The notes below the pieces were generated by a model. It did no database searches, was not told the DNA's origin, and was given only the letters and a program-made list of their open reading frames with translations. The position numbers were made by a program, and so were the translations under genes. A stretch of DNA of 64,000 bases from Limosilactobacillus caccae. GTDB taxonomy: Bacteria; Bacillota; Bacilli; Lactobacillales; Lactobacillaceae. The stretch covers positions 62,001-126,000 of the forward strand of contig NZ_FTOY01000004.1 in the NCBI RefSeq assembly GCF_900156885.1. The letters are read 5' to 3'. Each line of letters starts with the position of its first letter. Within the stretch, counting starts at the first letter, position 1. Of the stretch, positions 29,775-39,129 are shown piece after piece.

Positions 29775-30958
29775 TTTGGCGCCCGTTCACGACTAAGGAC
29801 GTAAGTTATTACCCAGGAAATAATTAGGAAAACAATTACGACCAAGTATGGTAGGTGGTAGTTTACATCAAGCAGGTAGCCGCTCAATAGTGGACCAACA
29901 ATATTACCGACACTCGTCAGCGACATGTTAATCCCGTTTAATAGTCCCTGGTTAGTTTTACTCATCTTTGTCAATAAGGTCGTAATTGCCGGGCGCAACA
30001 GGTCAAAGGCCTCAAAAACAAACAGGGTCGCAACAATAATTACCCAGTGCCGGCGGTCATAAATGATCATCACCGTTCCGATAACACTAAGTAAAAAGCT
30101 ATAGCGAATTAGTTTAATTTCACCAATCCATAGGACTAAGCGGTCAAAGAGAAACACCTGTAAAATCAGAGAAATAATTCCGTTCAGTGTCAAGACAAGG
30201 GCAATCGCCCCGAGGTCAAAATTATGGACCTCATTTACGTACAGGCTATAAATGCTTTCAAAGCCGGCAAGGCCAAACGCCGCAACAAAGATCATCCCAA
30301 ATAACGTTATCAACGTCGGCGTCATAATCTTTTTAACCTGGCCCCAGCCACTCTTAAGCAACTGCCGCTCCGGATTTTTCGTCTCGCTCTTAAAGCGGGC
30401 ATCATCATCGCTTGGCAAAAAGCGCCAGGCAATTACCATGCTGATTAATCCCAGCACACCAGCAACCCAAAACGGGAACTTATAACTAACACTCGCTAGG
30501 ATTCCTCCTAGTCCTGGGCCAAGAATCAAGCCCCCGCTAAAGGCAGCTGATAGCCAGCCAATCACTTTTGCCCGTTGTGCCTCGGTCGTAATATCAGCGG
30601 CTAAGGCCATCGAGGTCGGGACAAACATCGCTGCCGACAGGCCATCAACTGCCCGGGAAAAATCAAAGAGCCACAAGTGTTGGGCCGCCGCAAAAACAAA
30701 CTCTGCTAAAGCAAAGATGAACAGCCCCCACACCAGCATCGGCTTCCGCCCAATCCGGTCTGACCACTGGCCAACAAGTGGCGATGCAACGAACTGTACA
30801 AAGGCAAAGAGTGATGACATTACCCCCATGTCAAAAGCAGTGAAGTGGTATTCATTTTTAATGAATGGCATGACAGGGAAGATAAGGCTCATCCCCAAGC
30901 AGATGAGGAACTCACAAAAAAGAACAACGCCAACGATCCGCTTAACTTCTTTTGTCAT
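29771..30958 (-). CDS. MFS drug:H+ antiporter
   Basis: 395 residues with twelve membrane segments. The loop 2-3 motif is SPLVGQWSDRIGRKPMLVWG and motif C-like GLILGPGLGGILASVSY lies in helix 5, both typical of the DHA1 drug-efflux branch (TetA/MdtG-like). Substrate is unknown; gene context gives no clue. An A/G-rich AAAGGAAAG ribosome site precedes the start. Confidence 0.88.
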   Translation of the reverse strand: MTKEVKRIVGVVLFCEFLICLGMSLIFPVMPFIKNEYHFTAFDMGVMSSLFAFVQFVASPLVGQWSDRIGRKPMLVWGLFIFALAEFVFAAAQHLWLFDFSRAVDGLSAAMFVPTSMALAADITTEAQRAKVIGWLSAAFSGGLILGPGLGGILASVSYKFPFWVAGVLGLISMVIAWRFLPSDDDARFKSETKNPERQLLKSGWGQVKKIMTPTLITLFGMIFVAAFGLAGFESIYSLYVNEVHNFDLGAIALVLTLNGIISLILQVFLFDRLVLWIGEIKLIRYSFLLSVIGTVMIIYDRRHWVIIVATLFVFEAFDLLRPAITTLLTKMSKTNQGLLNGINMSLTSVGNIVGPLLSGYLLDVNYHLPYLVVIVFLIISWVITYVLSRERAPK

Positions 30959-30994
30959 TTTCTTCTTTCCTTTCGTAATTTTTCCATAATAAAG

Positions 30995-31022
30995 AGGCTG
31001 GGAATAGACTCAGCCTCTTTGC
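30995..31022. terminator. Bidirectional terminator upstream of the MFS gene
   Basis: AGAGGCTG and CAGCCTCT flank a 10-nt loop; T-rich sequence follows on both strands. Confidence 0.7.
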
Positions 31023-31040
31023 TATTTTAAAGATATTAAT

Positions 31041-31156
31041 GTTACAGCGCGGTAGCTGGCTGGATTCTGACCGTTGATAAATCAACGCTCAGAACACCTA
31101 GCCATCCTCGCGGGGGTTCGAAGACAAAGTCCAAAATCAAGATTTTGGACTTTTTT
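31041..31156 (+). ncRNA. Candidate structured small RNA with own terminator
   Basis: A 66-nt stem-loop (31047-31112) is built from CGCG/CGCG, TGGCT/AGCCA, TTCTGA/TCAGAA and a terminal CGTTGA-TAAA-TCAACG hairpin separated by small internal loops. It is followed by a strong hairpin AAGTCCAAAATC-AA-GATTTTGGACTT with six T on the plus strand only. No coding frame fits. No good promoter was found, so direction is based on the T run. I do not recognise an RNA family. Confidence 0.5.
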
Positions 31157-31224
31157 CTCACTCCCTTTTAACTAGCTGTTCTACTGTACCACGGAAAGAT
31201 GACCATTGCCAACTTAATGCTTAC

Positions 31225-32157
31225 TTAGTCGTTTGCTGTTAAGCTTTCCTGATACTTTTCCTTAATGAAGTCGGCAGAGGTCTGCAACTTCTTTAATTCT
31301 TCGGGCGTTAAGTCGAGCTGCGCTTGCTCAACGATCCCGTCACGACCAACGACCGCGGGGTATGACAAGTAAACGCCGTATTCTTCACGGTAATTCGATA
31401 CTGGCATTTCAGTCAGTGAATCAGAAAGGATTGCGTTAACGAGCTTAACCGCTGCGGTTGCGACCCCATAGTTGGTGTACTTCTTCCCCTGGAAGACTGT
31501 CCACCCACCCATTCGAGCTTCCTTGTCTAATTCCTCTAGGTCCAAGCCCTTCTTGTCAGCAATTGCCGTTAATGGTTTGCCAAGAACCCGGACTGTTGAC
31601 CACGCCGTAAACTGGGAATTTCCGTGCTCACCAAGGTTATAGCCCGCTACTGAACGAGGGTCTAAGTGAAGACGTTGGGCGACTGCCCGTTTCATCCGTG
31701 CAGAATCCAGCAAAGTCCCGGTGCCGATAACGTGACTCTTCGGTAAGCCCGTAATCTTCTGGTAGAGTGAGGTGATAACATCAACGGGGTTCGTGATGGC
31801 AACGATCTTCCCGTTAAAGCCACTATCCTTAATCTTTTGGGCAACCTCTTTGACTGCTTTCCGGGTAAATGGTAATTCTGCAAACCGGTCAGCATTAGGG
31901 TTATCCTGTAATTTAATGTTCCCAAGGGCTGAAACTACCACATCAGCGTCTTTCAATGCACCGTAATCGTTGACGGTAATATTTGTATGGAACGGCAAGT
32001 TCGCCATTGCATCATCAAAGTCGAGGGCATCAGCCTTAACTTTCGCTTCATTCTTATCAATCAATACCAGTTCATCTGCGAACCCCATTGCAACAATGTA
32101 GTGAGCAACTGTTGAACCCACATTACCCATGCCGATAACGCCTACTTTTCGTGTCAT
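31225..32157 (-). CDS. L-2-hydroxyisocaproate dehydrogenase-type lactate/2-hydroxyacid dehydrogenase
   Basis: 310 residues, L-LDH/MDH superfamily, NADH-dependent. GVIGMGNVGSTVAHY is the Rossmann loop, DRFAELPFT the mobile substrate loop with its Arg, and NLGEHGNSQFTAWSTV the catalytic His. The substrate loop starts KLQDNPNADRF and GTLLDSARMKRA follows, both as I recall them from L-HicDH of Weissella confusa rather than from classical L-LDH. It should reduce 2-oxo acids from leucine and relatives to hydroxy acids. It is a monocistron. Confidence 0.87.
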   Translation of the reverse strand: MTRKVGVIGMGNVGSTVAHYIVAMGFADELVLIDKNEAKVKADALDFDDAMANLPFHTNITVNDYGALKDADVVVSALGNIKLQDNPNADRFAELPFTRKAVKEVAQKIKDSGFNGKIVAITNPVDVITSLYQKITGLPKSHVIGTGTLLDSARMKRAVAQRLHLDPRSVAGYNLGEHGNSQFTAWSTVRVLGKPLTAIADKKGLDLEELDKEARMGGWTVFQGKKYTNYGVATAAVKLVNAILSDSLTEMPVSNYREEYGVYLSYPAVVGRDGIVEQAQLDLTPEELKKLQTSADFIKEKYQESLTAND

Positions 32158-32236
32158 TTACCAAAACTCCTTTCAGTTGGTCTATCTTTCTCATTCGTTT
32201 TTAATGTTATCATAATTCATTTTTAATTACTAGTAG

Positions 32237-32277
32237 TAAAAAAAGCTGATGACGTGACGAAGCCATCAGCTTTTTTT
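32237..32277 (-). terminator. Terminator of the pgi-fructokinase-SemiSWEET operon
   Basis: AAAAAAAGCTGATG(G) and CATCAGCTTTTTTT form a stem directly downstream of the SemiSWEET gene. Confidence 0.9.
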
Positions 32278-32293
32278 GCAATAAATTTTTGAT

Positions 32294-32560
32294 TTACCAC
32301 GGGAAACAAGTTAAGAAGGTAGCAAAACTGAAGAAGATTCCGGGAAAGTTTGCCCAAAAGACTGGCCAATCCCGGTCTTTTTTAAAGTAAGCATAGATAC
32401 TCCATAAGCTACAGTTAACACCGGCAACAAAGGGTTGCAGAGGTGCCGCGTAACTACCATGTAAGTTGTTGTAGATTTGCGCAATGTAAGAAATGTACAT
32501 TAAAATGGCAATTACACTGGCGATTTTTCCTAACCAACTGATAAACTTCGTTTCATTCAT
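32294..32560 (-). CDS. SemiSWEET sugar transporter (MtN3/PQ-loop, three helices)
   Basis: 88 residues, three predicted membrane helices, matching the bacterial SemiSWEET half-unit that dimerises into a sugar uniporter. The first helix carries MYISYIAQI, where the usual PQ motif is replaced by AQ. A substrate-site Asn is seen in GVNCSLWSIYAYF, and Pro in WANFPGIFFSFATF. It starts 19 nt after the fructokinase stop codon, so it probably feeds sugar (fructose, glucose or sucrose) to the kinase and Pgi. Confidence 0.88.
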   Translation of the reverse strand: MNETKFISWLGKIASVIAILMYISYIAQIYNNLHGSYAAPLQPFVAGVNCSLWSIYAYFKKDRDWPVFWANFPGIFFSFATFLTCFPW

Positions 32561-32579
32561 TTTCTTAAACCTCTTTTTT

Positions 32580-33455
32580 CTATTCCGTTGCTGCTTGTAG
32601 TGCTAGTGCAAAGTCACCAATTGTGGCTGATCCGTTATTTTTAGCGAGGGGCATCGTGATGTATTCGTCAACATCACCAACATCAACATAATTATTTAAT
32701 AGCTTCTTAAATTCATGGCGAACCTTCTTTAAGAATTCTTCACTTACAACCCCACCACCGAAGACGATTTGGCCGGGTCTAAACATCAAAGTTGCGTCAA
32801 GGGCCGCTTGGGCAACATAGTAAGCCATGATATCCCATACATGGTCGGTAAGCGGAACATCTTTCCCCTTCTTACCAGTCCGCGCTTCAAAGGTTGGGCC
32901 ACTAACTAATCCTTCTAGGCAATCGCCATGGAATGGGCAAATTCCCTTAAAGTCAAGGTCGTCTGGGTGCCGCTTTAAGCGAATGTGTCCCATCTCAGGG
33001 TGGCCTAACTCACCGACAAACTTACCATCGATAACGCAGCCAGCACCGACCCCCGTTCCAATCGTGTAATAAACCAGGGAGTGGATCCGCTTATTAAAGA
33101 GGGTCGACAATACGTATTCCCCGTAAGCCGAACCATTAACATCCGTTGTCCAGGCAATTGGAATATTGAACGCCTTTTTCAACGTACCGACAAAGTCAAC
33201 ATCTTGCCAGCCCTTCTTTGGCGTGTTAGTAATGTAACCATACTTCGGGGAGCTCCGCCGAATTTCAATCGGCCCAAAGGAGGCAACCCCAATTGCACTT
33301 AAATTATCAAATTGCTTAAAGAAATCAATACACTTTTGCAGGGTTTCTTCGGGGGTCGTGGTTGGAATATGGATTGATTCTTGAACTTGATAGTTAATAT
33401 TGCCAACTGCACAAACAAATTTGGTCCCGCCCGCTTCAATACTTCCTAATAACAT
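32580..33455 (-). CDS. scrK: Fructokinase (ROK family)
   Basis: 291-residue ROK kinase. The N-terminal SIEAGGTKFVCAVG is the ATP/phosphate loop, TDVNGSAYGEYV the catalytic Asp region, and YYTIGTGVGAGCVIDG the ROK signature. The zinc motif is the fructokinase version: ELGHPEMGHIRLKRHPDD followed by CPFHGDCLEGLVSGP, rather than CxCGxxGC of glucokinases. It phosphorylates fructose to fructose 6-phosphate, which Pgi next door links to glucose 6-phosphate. Confidence 0.92.
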   Translation of the reverse strand: MLLGSIEAGGTKFVCAVGNINYQVQESIHIPTTTPEETLQKCIDFFKQFDNLSAIGVASFGPIEIRRSSPKYGYITNTPKKGWQDVDFVGTLKKAFNIPIAWTTDVNGSAYGEYVLSTLFNKRIHSLVYYTIGTGVGAGCVIDGKFVGELGHPEMGHIRLKRHPDDLDFKGICPFHGDCLEGLVSGPTFEARTGKKGKDVPLTDHVWDIMAYYVAQAALDATLMFRPGQIVFGGGVVSEEFLKKVRHEFKKLLNNYVDVGDVDEYITMPLAKNNGSATIGDFALALQAATE

Positions 33456-33473
33456 ATTATCGCCTCATTTTCG

Positions 33474-34835
33474 TTAATCGTTCTTTGCCATCTTTGTCCG
33501 TAATTGCTTACCAACTTCTTCATAGCCCGGCTTACCGAGCAGGCCAAACATGTTGGTCTTATATGCTTCAACACCCGGTTGATTAAACGGGTTAATCCCG
33601 TTTAAGTAGCCAGAAATACCCATGGCCACTTCAAAGAAGTAGATCAAATAACCGAGGGTGTATTCATCTTCTTGTGGGATGTGCACCGTCATTACTGGAA
33701 CACCACCGTCAGTGTGGGCAGCGACAACCGCTTCATAAGCCTTAGTATTAACGTAGTCCATTGACTTCCCTTCAAGATAACCAAGGCCATCCAAGTTGTC
33801 TGGTTCGGTTGGAATTTTCACGTCATGGTTTGGCTTATCAAGCTTAACGACCGTCTCCATTAAGAAACGGCGCCCTTCTTGGATATACTGTCCAAGGGAG
33901 TGGAGGTCTGTCGTGAAGTTGGCACTTGATGGGTAAATTCCCTTTTGGTCCTTCCCTTCAGACTCCCCAGCCAATTGTTTCCACCATTCGGCAAACATCC
34001 GCATGTTGGGTTCGTAGTTTTCTAGCAGTTCAGTCTCGTAACCCTTGCGGTATAAGATGTTCCGGTAGGCAGCATATTGGTAAGCTTCGTTCTTACTCAA
34101 ATCAGCGTCCGCAAAGTCCTTCTCCGCTTGGGCCGCCCCGGCCATCAACTTGTCAATATCGGCACCAGATGCAGCAATCGGCAACAGGCCAACTGGGCAT
34201 AATACTGAATAACGACCACCGACACCATCAGGAATAACAAAGCTCTCGTAGCCGTGAGCGTCAGCCTCCGTCTTCAAAGCCCCCTTGGCTTTGTCAGTTG
34301 TCGCGTAAATCCGCTTATTCGCTTCATCTTCCCCGTACTTAGCGATTAATTTCTTCTTCAAAATCCGAAAAGCAATCGATGGCTCGGTTGTCGTCCCTGA
34401 CTTGGAGACGATATTAATTGAGAAGTCCTTATCGCCAATCAGTTCAAGGAGGTCATGCACATAGGTAGAGCTTAGTGAATTGCCCGCAAATACTACCAGT
34501 GGGTACTGCCGATCTGCCGCCTTCTGTGCTTGATAGAAGGTATTATGCAAGAAATCAATTGCCATTTGGGCACCGAGATAAGAACCACCAATTCCAATAA
34601 CAACTAAAATCTCTGAGTCTGCCTGGATCTTCTTGGCAGCCTGCTTAATCCGGGCGAATTCTTCTTTATCATATTCTGTTGGGAGATGCAGCCAGTCCCG
34701 AAAATCGGCGCCAGCACCAGTCCCATTACGTAGTTCATCATCAGCAGCGTTTACCATTGCTTGCATTTCGCCCAATTCATTATCATGGACAAATTGTTTT
34801 AACCCTTGTGTATCTAATGAAACATATGACATCAT
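33474..34835 (-). CDS. pgi: Glucose-6-phosphate isomerase
   Basis: 453 residues, cytosolic. [14 protein letters not shown], the signature [14 protein letters not shown] near residue 140, [15 protein letters not shown] and the C-terminal QPGVEAYK segment hold the active-site residues. Start ATG 34835 is chosen because AAGGA lies 11 nt upstream; ATG 34832 and TTG 34838 are alternatives. First gene of the operon, facing the LacI-family regulator, behind an operator and a cre-like site. Confidence 0.95.
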   Translation of the reverse strand: MMSYVSLDTQGLKQFVHDNELGEMQAMVNAADDELRNGTGAGADFRDWLHLPTEYDKEEFARIKQAAKKIQADSEILVVIGIGGSYLGAQMAIDFLHNTFYQAQKAADRQYPLVVFAGNSLSSTYVHDLLELIGDKDFSINIVSKSGTTTEPSIAFRILKKKLIAKYGEDEANKRIYATTDKAKGALKTEADAHGYESFVIPDGVGGRYSVLCPVGLLPIAASGADIDKLMAGAAQAEKDFADADLSKNEAYQYAAYRNILYRKGYETELLENYEPNMRMFAEWWKQLAGESEGKDQKGIYPSSANFTTDLHSLGQYIQEGRRFLMETVVKLDKPNHDVKIPTEPDNLDGLGYLEGKSMDYVNTKAYEAVVAAHTDGGVPVMTVHIPQEDEYTLGYLIYFFEVAMGISGYLNGINPFNQPGVEAYKTNMFGLLGKPGYEEVGKQLRTKMAKND

Positions 34836-34867
34836 CAAAACTTCTTTCCTTCTTAATTTTCAATTCA

Positions 34868-34881
34868 AGACAGCGCTTACT
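34868..34881 (-). promoter_or_regulatory. cre-like CcpA site in the pgi leader
   Basis: AGTAAGCGCTGTCT (minus strand) matches the core AANCGCT of CcpA-binding sites and lies downstream of the pgi promoter, where it would act as a roadblock. Confidence 0.45.
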
Positions 34882-34913
34882 TCATTTGACGGTTATATGT
34901 TACCGCTTCCAAA

Positions 34914-34936
34914 ATATATGTCAACCGGTTAACATT
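34914..34936 (-). promoter_or_regulatory. LacI-type operator overlapping the pgi promoter
   Basis: The 18-bp near-perfect palindrome ATGTTAACCGGTTGACAT (34918-34935, one mismatched pair) has the central CG typical of LacI-family sites. It overlaps a minus-strand -35 box TTGACA, which is followed 16 nt later by TAACAT. Binding would block pgi-scrK-SemiSWEET. A related sequence, ATTAACCGGATTTTA at 35061-35075, lies just after the regulator's own TATAAT (35046-35051), suggesting autorepression. Confidence 0.75.
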
Positions 34937-35087
34937 TCACTTTTACTAAACCATTTTATTATCACAACGTTTTACTTTACCTATTTTTAGTAATTTAAAT
35001 TGCAGACCGTTTTGCCAAAAAAATTTTATTTTTTGGTGAAAATGATATAATTTGACTAATATTAACCGGATTTTAAGTGAGTGAATT

Positions 35088-36071
35088 ATGAAAAACAATA
35101 TAAAGCTAGACGACGTTGCCAAAGAAGCGGGGGTGTCAAAAACAACCGCCTCCCGCGTCTTAAACCACCGTGGCTACCTCAGCAAAGAGACGATTGCCAA
35201 AGTACAACAGGCAATGATTAAGCTAAACTACCGGCCAAATACCATTGCCCGGCAACTGTATAAACAGCAGACGAAACTAGTCGGGCTAATTTTCCCCACA
35301 ATTAATAACCCTTTTTTCGGCCAACTAGCGAACGAATTAGAGCAGTTGCTTTACCAGCAAGGCTATAAGGTCCTCGTCGGTAATAGTGGAAACGACCCCG
35401 CTAAAGAGGAAAGTTACCTTCATCAGCTCCTCGAAAGACAAGTTGATGGCTTAATCGTGGGGGCACATAATCAAGGATTGCCAGAATACCACCACCCCAA
35501 CCTACCAATTGTGGCGATTGACCAAAAAATGAATGACGACATTCCAGTGGTTTCCTCGGATAATTATCAGGGCGGTGTGCTGGCGACTCAGCGTCTGCTT
35601 GACGATGGCTGTAAGTGCATCATCCACACCAACGGGCCGCTAAACTTTATCTCCCCTACCCAGAACCGCCGTCTCGCCTACCAGGATGTCCTCGCTAAAA
35701 ATAAACTAACCCCCATCACCTACCGTACAGACTTTTGCTGGTCGAACGAAAAAAAGAAGGAAACTTTCCGCCAAATTTTCCGGGACCACCCAGAAGTTGA
35801 TGGAATCTTCGCTGCTAACGATACTGACGCCTGCCTAATTATTAGTGTCGCCGCGGAGTTCCACAAGCAAGTCCCCACTGACCTCAAAGTTGTTGGCTAT
35901 GATGGCGCTGCAATGACGACGGTGCTCGCCCCGCAGCTAACCACTATCCAACAGCCCATCAGCCAACTCGCCACCGTGGCTACCCAGATTTTGCGAGCAA
36001 AGATTGAGAAAAATGAGAATAGCAAATCCGTTACCTTGCCGGTGAAAATCCACAACGGGACGACTGCTTAG
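35088..36071 (+). CDS. LacI-family sugar operon regulator
   Basis: 327 residues. The N-terminal helix-turn-helix IKLDDVAKEAGVSKTTASRVLNH is followed by hinge LNYRPNTIARQLYKQQT and a periplasmic-binding-protein-like domain (LVGLIFPTINNPFFGQLANELEQLLYQQG). It is divergent from pgi-scrK-SemiSWEET and shares operator-like palindromes with it, so it most likely represses that operon, with a fructose- or sucrose-derived inducer. It resembles ScrR/RbsR types. Confidence 0.88.
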   Translation: MKNNIKLDDVAKEAGVSKTTASRVLNHRGYLSKETIAKVQQAMIKLNYRPNTIARQLYKQQTKLVGLIFPTINNPFFGQLANELEQLLYQQGYKVLVGNSGNDPAKEESYLHQLLERQVDGLIVGAHNQGLPEYHHPNLPIVAIDQKMNDDIPVVSSDNYQGGVLATQRLLDDGCKCIIHTNGPLNFISPTQNRRLAYQDVLAKNKLTPITYRTDFCWSNEKKKETFRQIFRDHPEVDGIFAANDTDACLIISVAAEFHKQVPTDLKVVGYDGAAMTTVLAPQLTTIQQPISQLATVATQILRAKIEKNENSKSVTLPVKIHNGTTA

Positions 36072-36112
36072 CGGCCGTTCCATTTTATTTTAAAAGAAAA
36101 ATTAAAAAGTTG

Positions 36113-36140
36113 TTGACAAAAATGAGAGAATCATTATAAT
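36113..36140 (+). promoter_or_regulatory. Sigma-A promoter of the met operon
   Basis: TTGACA (36113-36118) and TATAAT (36135-36140) are both perfect consensus boxes with 16-bp spacing. Transcription should start near 36147, in front of the T-box leader. Confidence 0.9.
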
Positions 36141-36146
36141 GAAATG

Positions 36147-36435
36147 CATAATAATTAATTGAACGTTAAAACATATCGAAAAGCAGAGTAAGTATTGAAC
36201 CTTTTAAGAGAGCTCCTGGTTGGTGAAAAAGAGTAAGGATAGGTGCTGAAGATGGGCTTGGAATGGTATCGATGATTGTTAGTCGATAACGGGTTAGCAC
36301 ACGTTACTAGTGCTAGGTAATTCTAATATTTTTATTAGAGCTACCTACTGAGGTTAGGTCTGTGAGGGCCTAACAAACAAAGGTGGTAACGCGAAGCACT
36401 CGTCCTTTTAGTCAAAGGGCGAGTGCTTTTTATTT
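36147..36435 (+). promoter_or_regulatory. T-box leader of metQNI
   Basis: A full-length T-box: a 5' stem with AGAGAGCTCC and an AGTA-like GAGTAAGGA, the conserved bulge AGGTGGTAACGCG at 36381-36393, and a terminator AGCACTCGTCC / GGGCGAGTGCT with T run at 36394-36433. A GGAATGGTATC segment provides a plausible ATG specifier, matching the methionine transporter downstream. Specifier placement is by eye. Confidence 0.9.
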
Positions 36436-36496
36436 ACTAACATTAACGTTCAATTAACAGTAGCAATTATTCATAAGATGAAAGGGAGAATTTATT

Positions 36497-37348
36497 ATGA
36501 GAAGACGTAAAAAGAAGAGAACAATCATTTGGCTTATCGTTGCCCTGGTAATTATTATTGCTGGTTACTTCAGCTTTGTGCGCCCGCAACAGCAAGCAAA
36601 AAGAACGGTGACTGTCGGGATTATGGCGGGCTCCAAGCAAGATGACCGAATTTGGGAATCAGTAAGTAAAACCGCCAAGGACAAGTACAATGTCACGTTA
36701 AAATTCAAGCGGTTCACCGATTACAACCAGCCAAACAAGGCCTTGGAAAATGGCGACGTTGACCTTAACGCATTCCAACACAAGCTATTCCTCGATACCT
36801 GGAATAAGGCACACAAGACTGACATCGTTTCCGTCGGTGACACATTCATCACTCCAATCCGTCTTTACTCCAAGCAGTACAAGAGCGTCAAAGACATTCC
36901 TGATGGCGGAACAATTGCCGTCCCTAACGATGCGTCAAACGAATCACGGGCCTTATTCGCATTAAAGAACGCTGGGTTGATCCAATTAAAGAAGGGAACC
37001 AAGCTGGCCACCGTTAGCTCAATTTCGAAGAACCCAAAGGACCTTAAGATTAAGGAATTGGCTGCCGATCAAACTGCCCGTTCACTAGACAATGTCGATG
37101 CCGCAGTGATCAACACCAACTATGCCCAGGCTGCCGGGATCAACTACAAGAGCGCAATCTTCGTTGAACCAGTCAACAAGGACTCTAAGCAATGGGTAAA
37201 CATCATTGCCGCCAAGAAAGACGAGCAAAACAACAAGATTTACAAGGATGTTGTCCGTGCTTACCAAACCGAAAAGACAAAGCAAGAAATTAAGAAGAAC
37301 TACGGGACCGCGGAAATTCCTGCCTGGGACCTTAACTTCAATAAATAA
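36497..37348 (+). CDS. metQ: Methionine ABC transporter substrate-binding protein (membrane-anchored MetQ)
   Basis: 283-residue NlpA-family protein. A very basic start (RRRKKKR) leads into one hydrophobic helix, residues 9-26, and then [19 protein letters not shown] and the family segment [18 protein letters not shown]. No cysteine exists at the end of the helix, or anywhere, so this is not a diacylglyceryl lipoprotein; an N-terminal anchor is likely. First gene of metQ-metN-metI-peptidase, with an AAAGGGAG ribosome site. Confidence 0.93.
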   Translation: MRRRKKKRTIIWLIVALVIIIAGYFSFVRPQQQAKRTVTVGIMAGSKQDDRIWESVSKTAKDKYNVTLKFKRFTDYNQPNKALENGDVDLNAFQHKLFLDTWNKAHKTDIVSVGDTFITPIRLYSKQYKSVKDIPDGGTIAVPNDASNESRALFALKNAGLIQLKKGTKLATVSSISKNPKDLKIKELAADQTARSLDNVDAAVINTNYAQAAGINYKSAIFVEPVNKDSKQWVNIIAAKKDEQNNKIYKDVVRAYQTEKTKQEIKKNYGTAEIPAWDLNFNK

Positions 37349-37359
37349 GGAGGATTAAT

Positions 37360-38424
37360 ATGGCAGACCCAATTATTGATTTAAGTAATATCAGCGTAAC
37401 TTTTAAGCAGGGCAAGCAAGTAGTCCACGCTGTCAAGGATGTAACCATCGAGATTAACAAGGGCGACATTTACGGCATCGTCGGTTACTCCGGTGCCGGC
37501 AAGTCCACTTTAGTGCGAACCATTAACCTCCTCCAGGCGCCTAGCGAAGGAACGGTGACGATTGACGGCACGACCTTTTTCAAGGACCACCGCCAGCAAA
37601 TTTCCAACAAAGAGTTACAAGAAAAGCGACGGAACATCGGGATGATCTTCCAGCACTTCAACCTCTTAAATGAAACTTCGGTAATCGAAAATGTCCTGTT
37701 CGCCCTCAAGCACAGCAAGCTCGATGACGACGCGCAAGAAAAAAAGGCATTAGAATTACTCGACTTGGTAGGGCTAAAAGATAAGGCTGAGTTCTACCCC
37801 GTGCAGTTATCCGGTGGGGAGCAGCAGCGGGTTTCCATCGCCCGGGCGCTTGCTAATGACCCGGAAATCTTAATTTCTGATGAGGCAACCTCCGCACTGG
37901 ACCCCCAAAATACTAACCAGATTTTGGACCTGCTGAAGGACTTAAATAAGAAACTCGACCTGACAATCATTCTTATCACCCATGAAATGGACGCCGTGAA
38001 GCGCGTTGCCAATAAGATTGCCGTGATGGAATACGGGCAGATTATCGAACGTGGCCCCCTGCAAAAAGTATTCTTGCAGCCACAACAAGAGCTTACCCGC
38101 CAATTCGTTGGTGGTTCGCTTGCCGCCATCGACACCTTGAAGGCATTTGACCTTGAGCACCTCGCTGACGACCAGGAGTTGCTGCAACTGGTTTATGACG
38201 CGGGAAATGTTACAAAGTCAATCATCATCGAGCTGTACAAGGAGCTGCAAGTAGAAGTAAGTATGCTCTACGGAAACGTCGAAGTCCTTGCTGGCTCACC
38301 CGTCGGCACCCTCTTCGTCGTGATTAAGGGCGCTCCTGATAAACGGCAGCAGGCAATTGACTTCTTGAGGAATAATAACGTTACAGTAACAAAGATTGAT
38401 GATCGGAGGATTTGGAATGAATAA
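37360..38424 (+). CDS. metN: Methionine ABC transporter ATP-binding protein
   Basis: 354 residues. Walker [10 protein letters not shown], signature [15 protein letters not shown], Walker [14 protein letters not shown]. The last 100 residues form the ACT-like NIL domain ([22 protein letters not shown]) through which intracellular methionine inhibits transport in MetN proteins. It overlaps metI by 8 nt. Confidence 0.95.
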   Translation: MADPIIDLSNISVTFKQGKQVVHAVKDVTIEINKGDIYGIVGYSGAGKSTLVRTINLLQAPSEGTVTIDGTTFFKDHRQQISNKELQEKRRNIGMIFQHFNLLNETSVIENVLFALKHSKLDDDAQEKKALELLDLVGLKDKAEFYPVQLSGGEQQRVSIARALANDPEILISDEATSALDPQNTNQILDLLKDLNKKLDLTIILITHEMDAVKRVANKIAVMEYGQIIERGPLQKVFLQPQQELTRQFVGGSLAAIDTLKAFDLEHLADDQELLQLVYDAGNVTKSIIIELYKELQVEVSMLYGNVEVLAGSPVGTLFVVIKGAPDKRQQAIDFLRNNNVTVTKIDDRRIWNE

Positions 38425-39106
38425 TATTATACCGAACGTAATTCAACTTGGTTGGGGCGGCGACAACGGCTGGGGAACCTCAATTCTCCAAACCATTTAC
38501 ATGACCTTCTGGCCGGCCGTCTTTGGTGGCATCTTAGGACTAATCTTCGGGGTGGCGCTCGTTGTCACTGAACCAGGAGGGATTTTAGAAAACCGGATCG
38601 CCTTTAGCATCGTTGACAAGGTCGTCTCTGTCTTCCGAGCAATCCCATTTATCATCTTGCTGGCCTTCATTGCCCCCTTCACCCAGTTAATCGTCGGCAC
38701 CCAGATCGGGACAACTGCCGCTTTAGTTCCCCTTTCAATCGGTGTCTTTGCTTTTTATGCCCGGCAGGTCCAAGTGGCATTAGAAAGTGTTGACCACGGG
38801 AAGGTTGAAGCCGCCCAGGCCATCGGTTCAACAAACTGGGACATCATCGTTGACGTTTACCTACGGGAATCACGGTCAGAGCTAATCCGGGTTTCGACCG
38901 TTACCCTAATTAGCCTGGTCAGTCTAACGGCAATGGCTGGGGCCATCGGTGCTGGTGGCCTCGGGAACACTGCCATTTCATACGGTTACGACCGCTTCAA
39001 CAATGACGTTACCCTTGTCGCAACTCTGCTGGTCCTTTTATTTGTGCTAATTATCCAAGTAATTGGGGACCTACTCGCCAAGAAACTTAACCACCAAGAC
39101 CGGTAA
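38417..39106 (+). CDS. metI: Methionine ABC transporter permease
   Basis: 229 residues with five membrane helices and the EAA-like loop [20 protein letters not shown]. Start ATG 38417 overlaps the metN stop codon (ATGAATAA), with GGAGG 7 nt upstream inside metN. Works with MetN and MetQ to import methionine, including D-methionine in many bacteria. Confidence 0.94.
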   Translation: MNNIIPNVIQLGWGGDNGWGTSILQTIYMTFWPAVFGGILGLIFGVALVVTEPGGILENRIAFSIVDKVVSVFRAIPFIILLAFIAPFTQLIVGTQIGTTAALVPLSIGVFAFYARQVQVALESVDHGKVEAAQAIGSTNWDIIVDVYLRESRSELIRVSTVTLISLVSLTAMAGAIGAGGLGNTAISYGYDRFNNDVTLVATLLVLLFVLIIQVIGDLLAKKLNHQDR

Positions 39107-39129
39107 TTAAAATCAAGGAGGGCTTACCA

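Noticed and set aside
31100-31122. tRNA or tmRNA 3' end (GGGGTTCGA)
   Set aside because: No acceptor or anticodon arms can be built around it; the sequence belongs to the compound stem and its tail.
32294-32560. Eukaryotic-like seven-helix SWEET or a truncated gene
   Set aside because: 88 residues and three helices is the normal length of a bacterial SemiSWEET.
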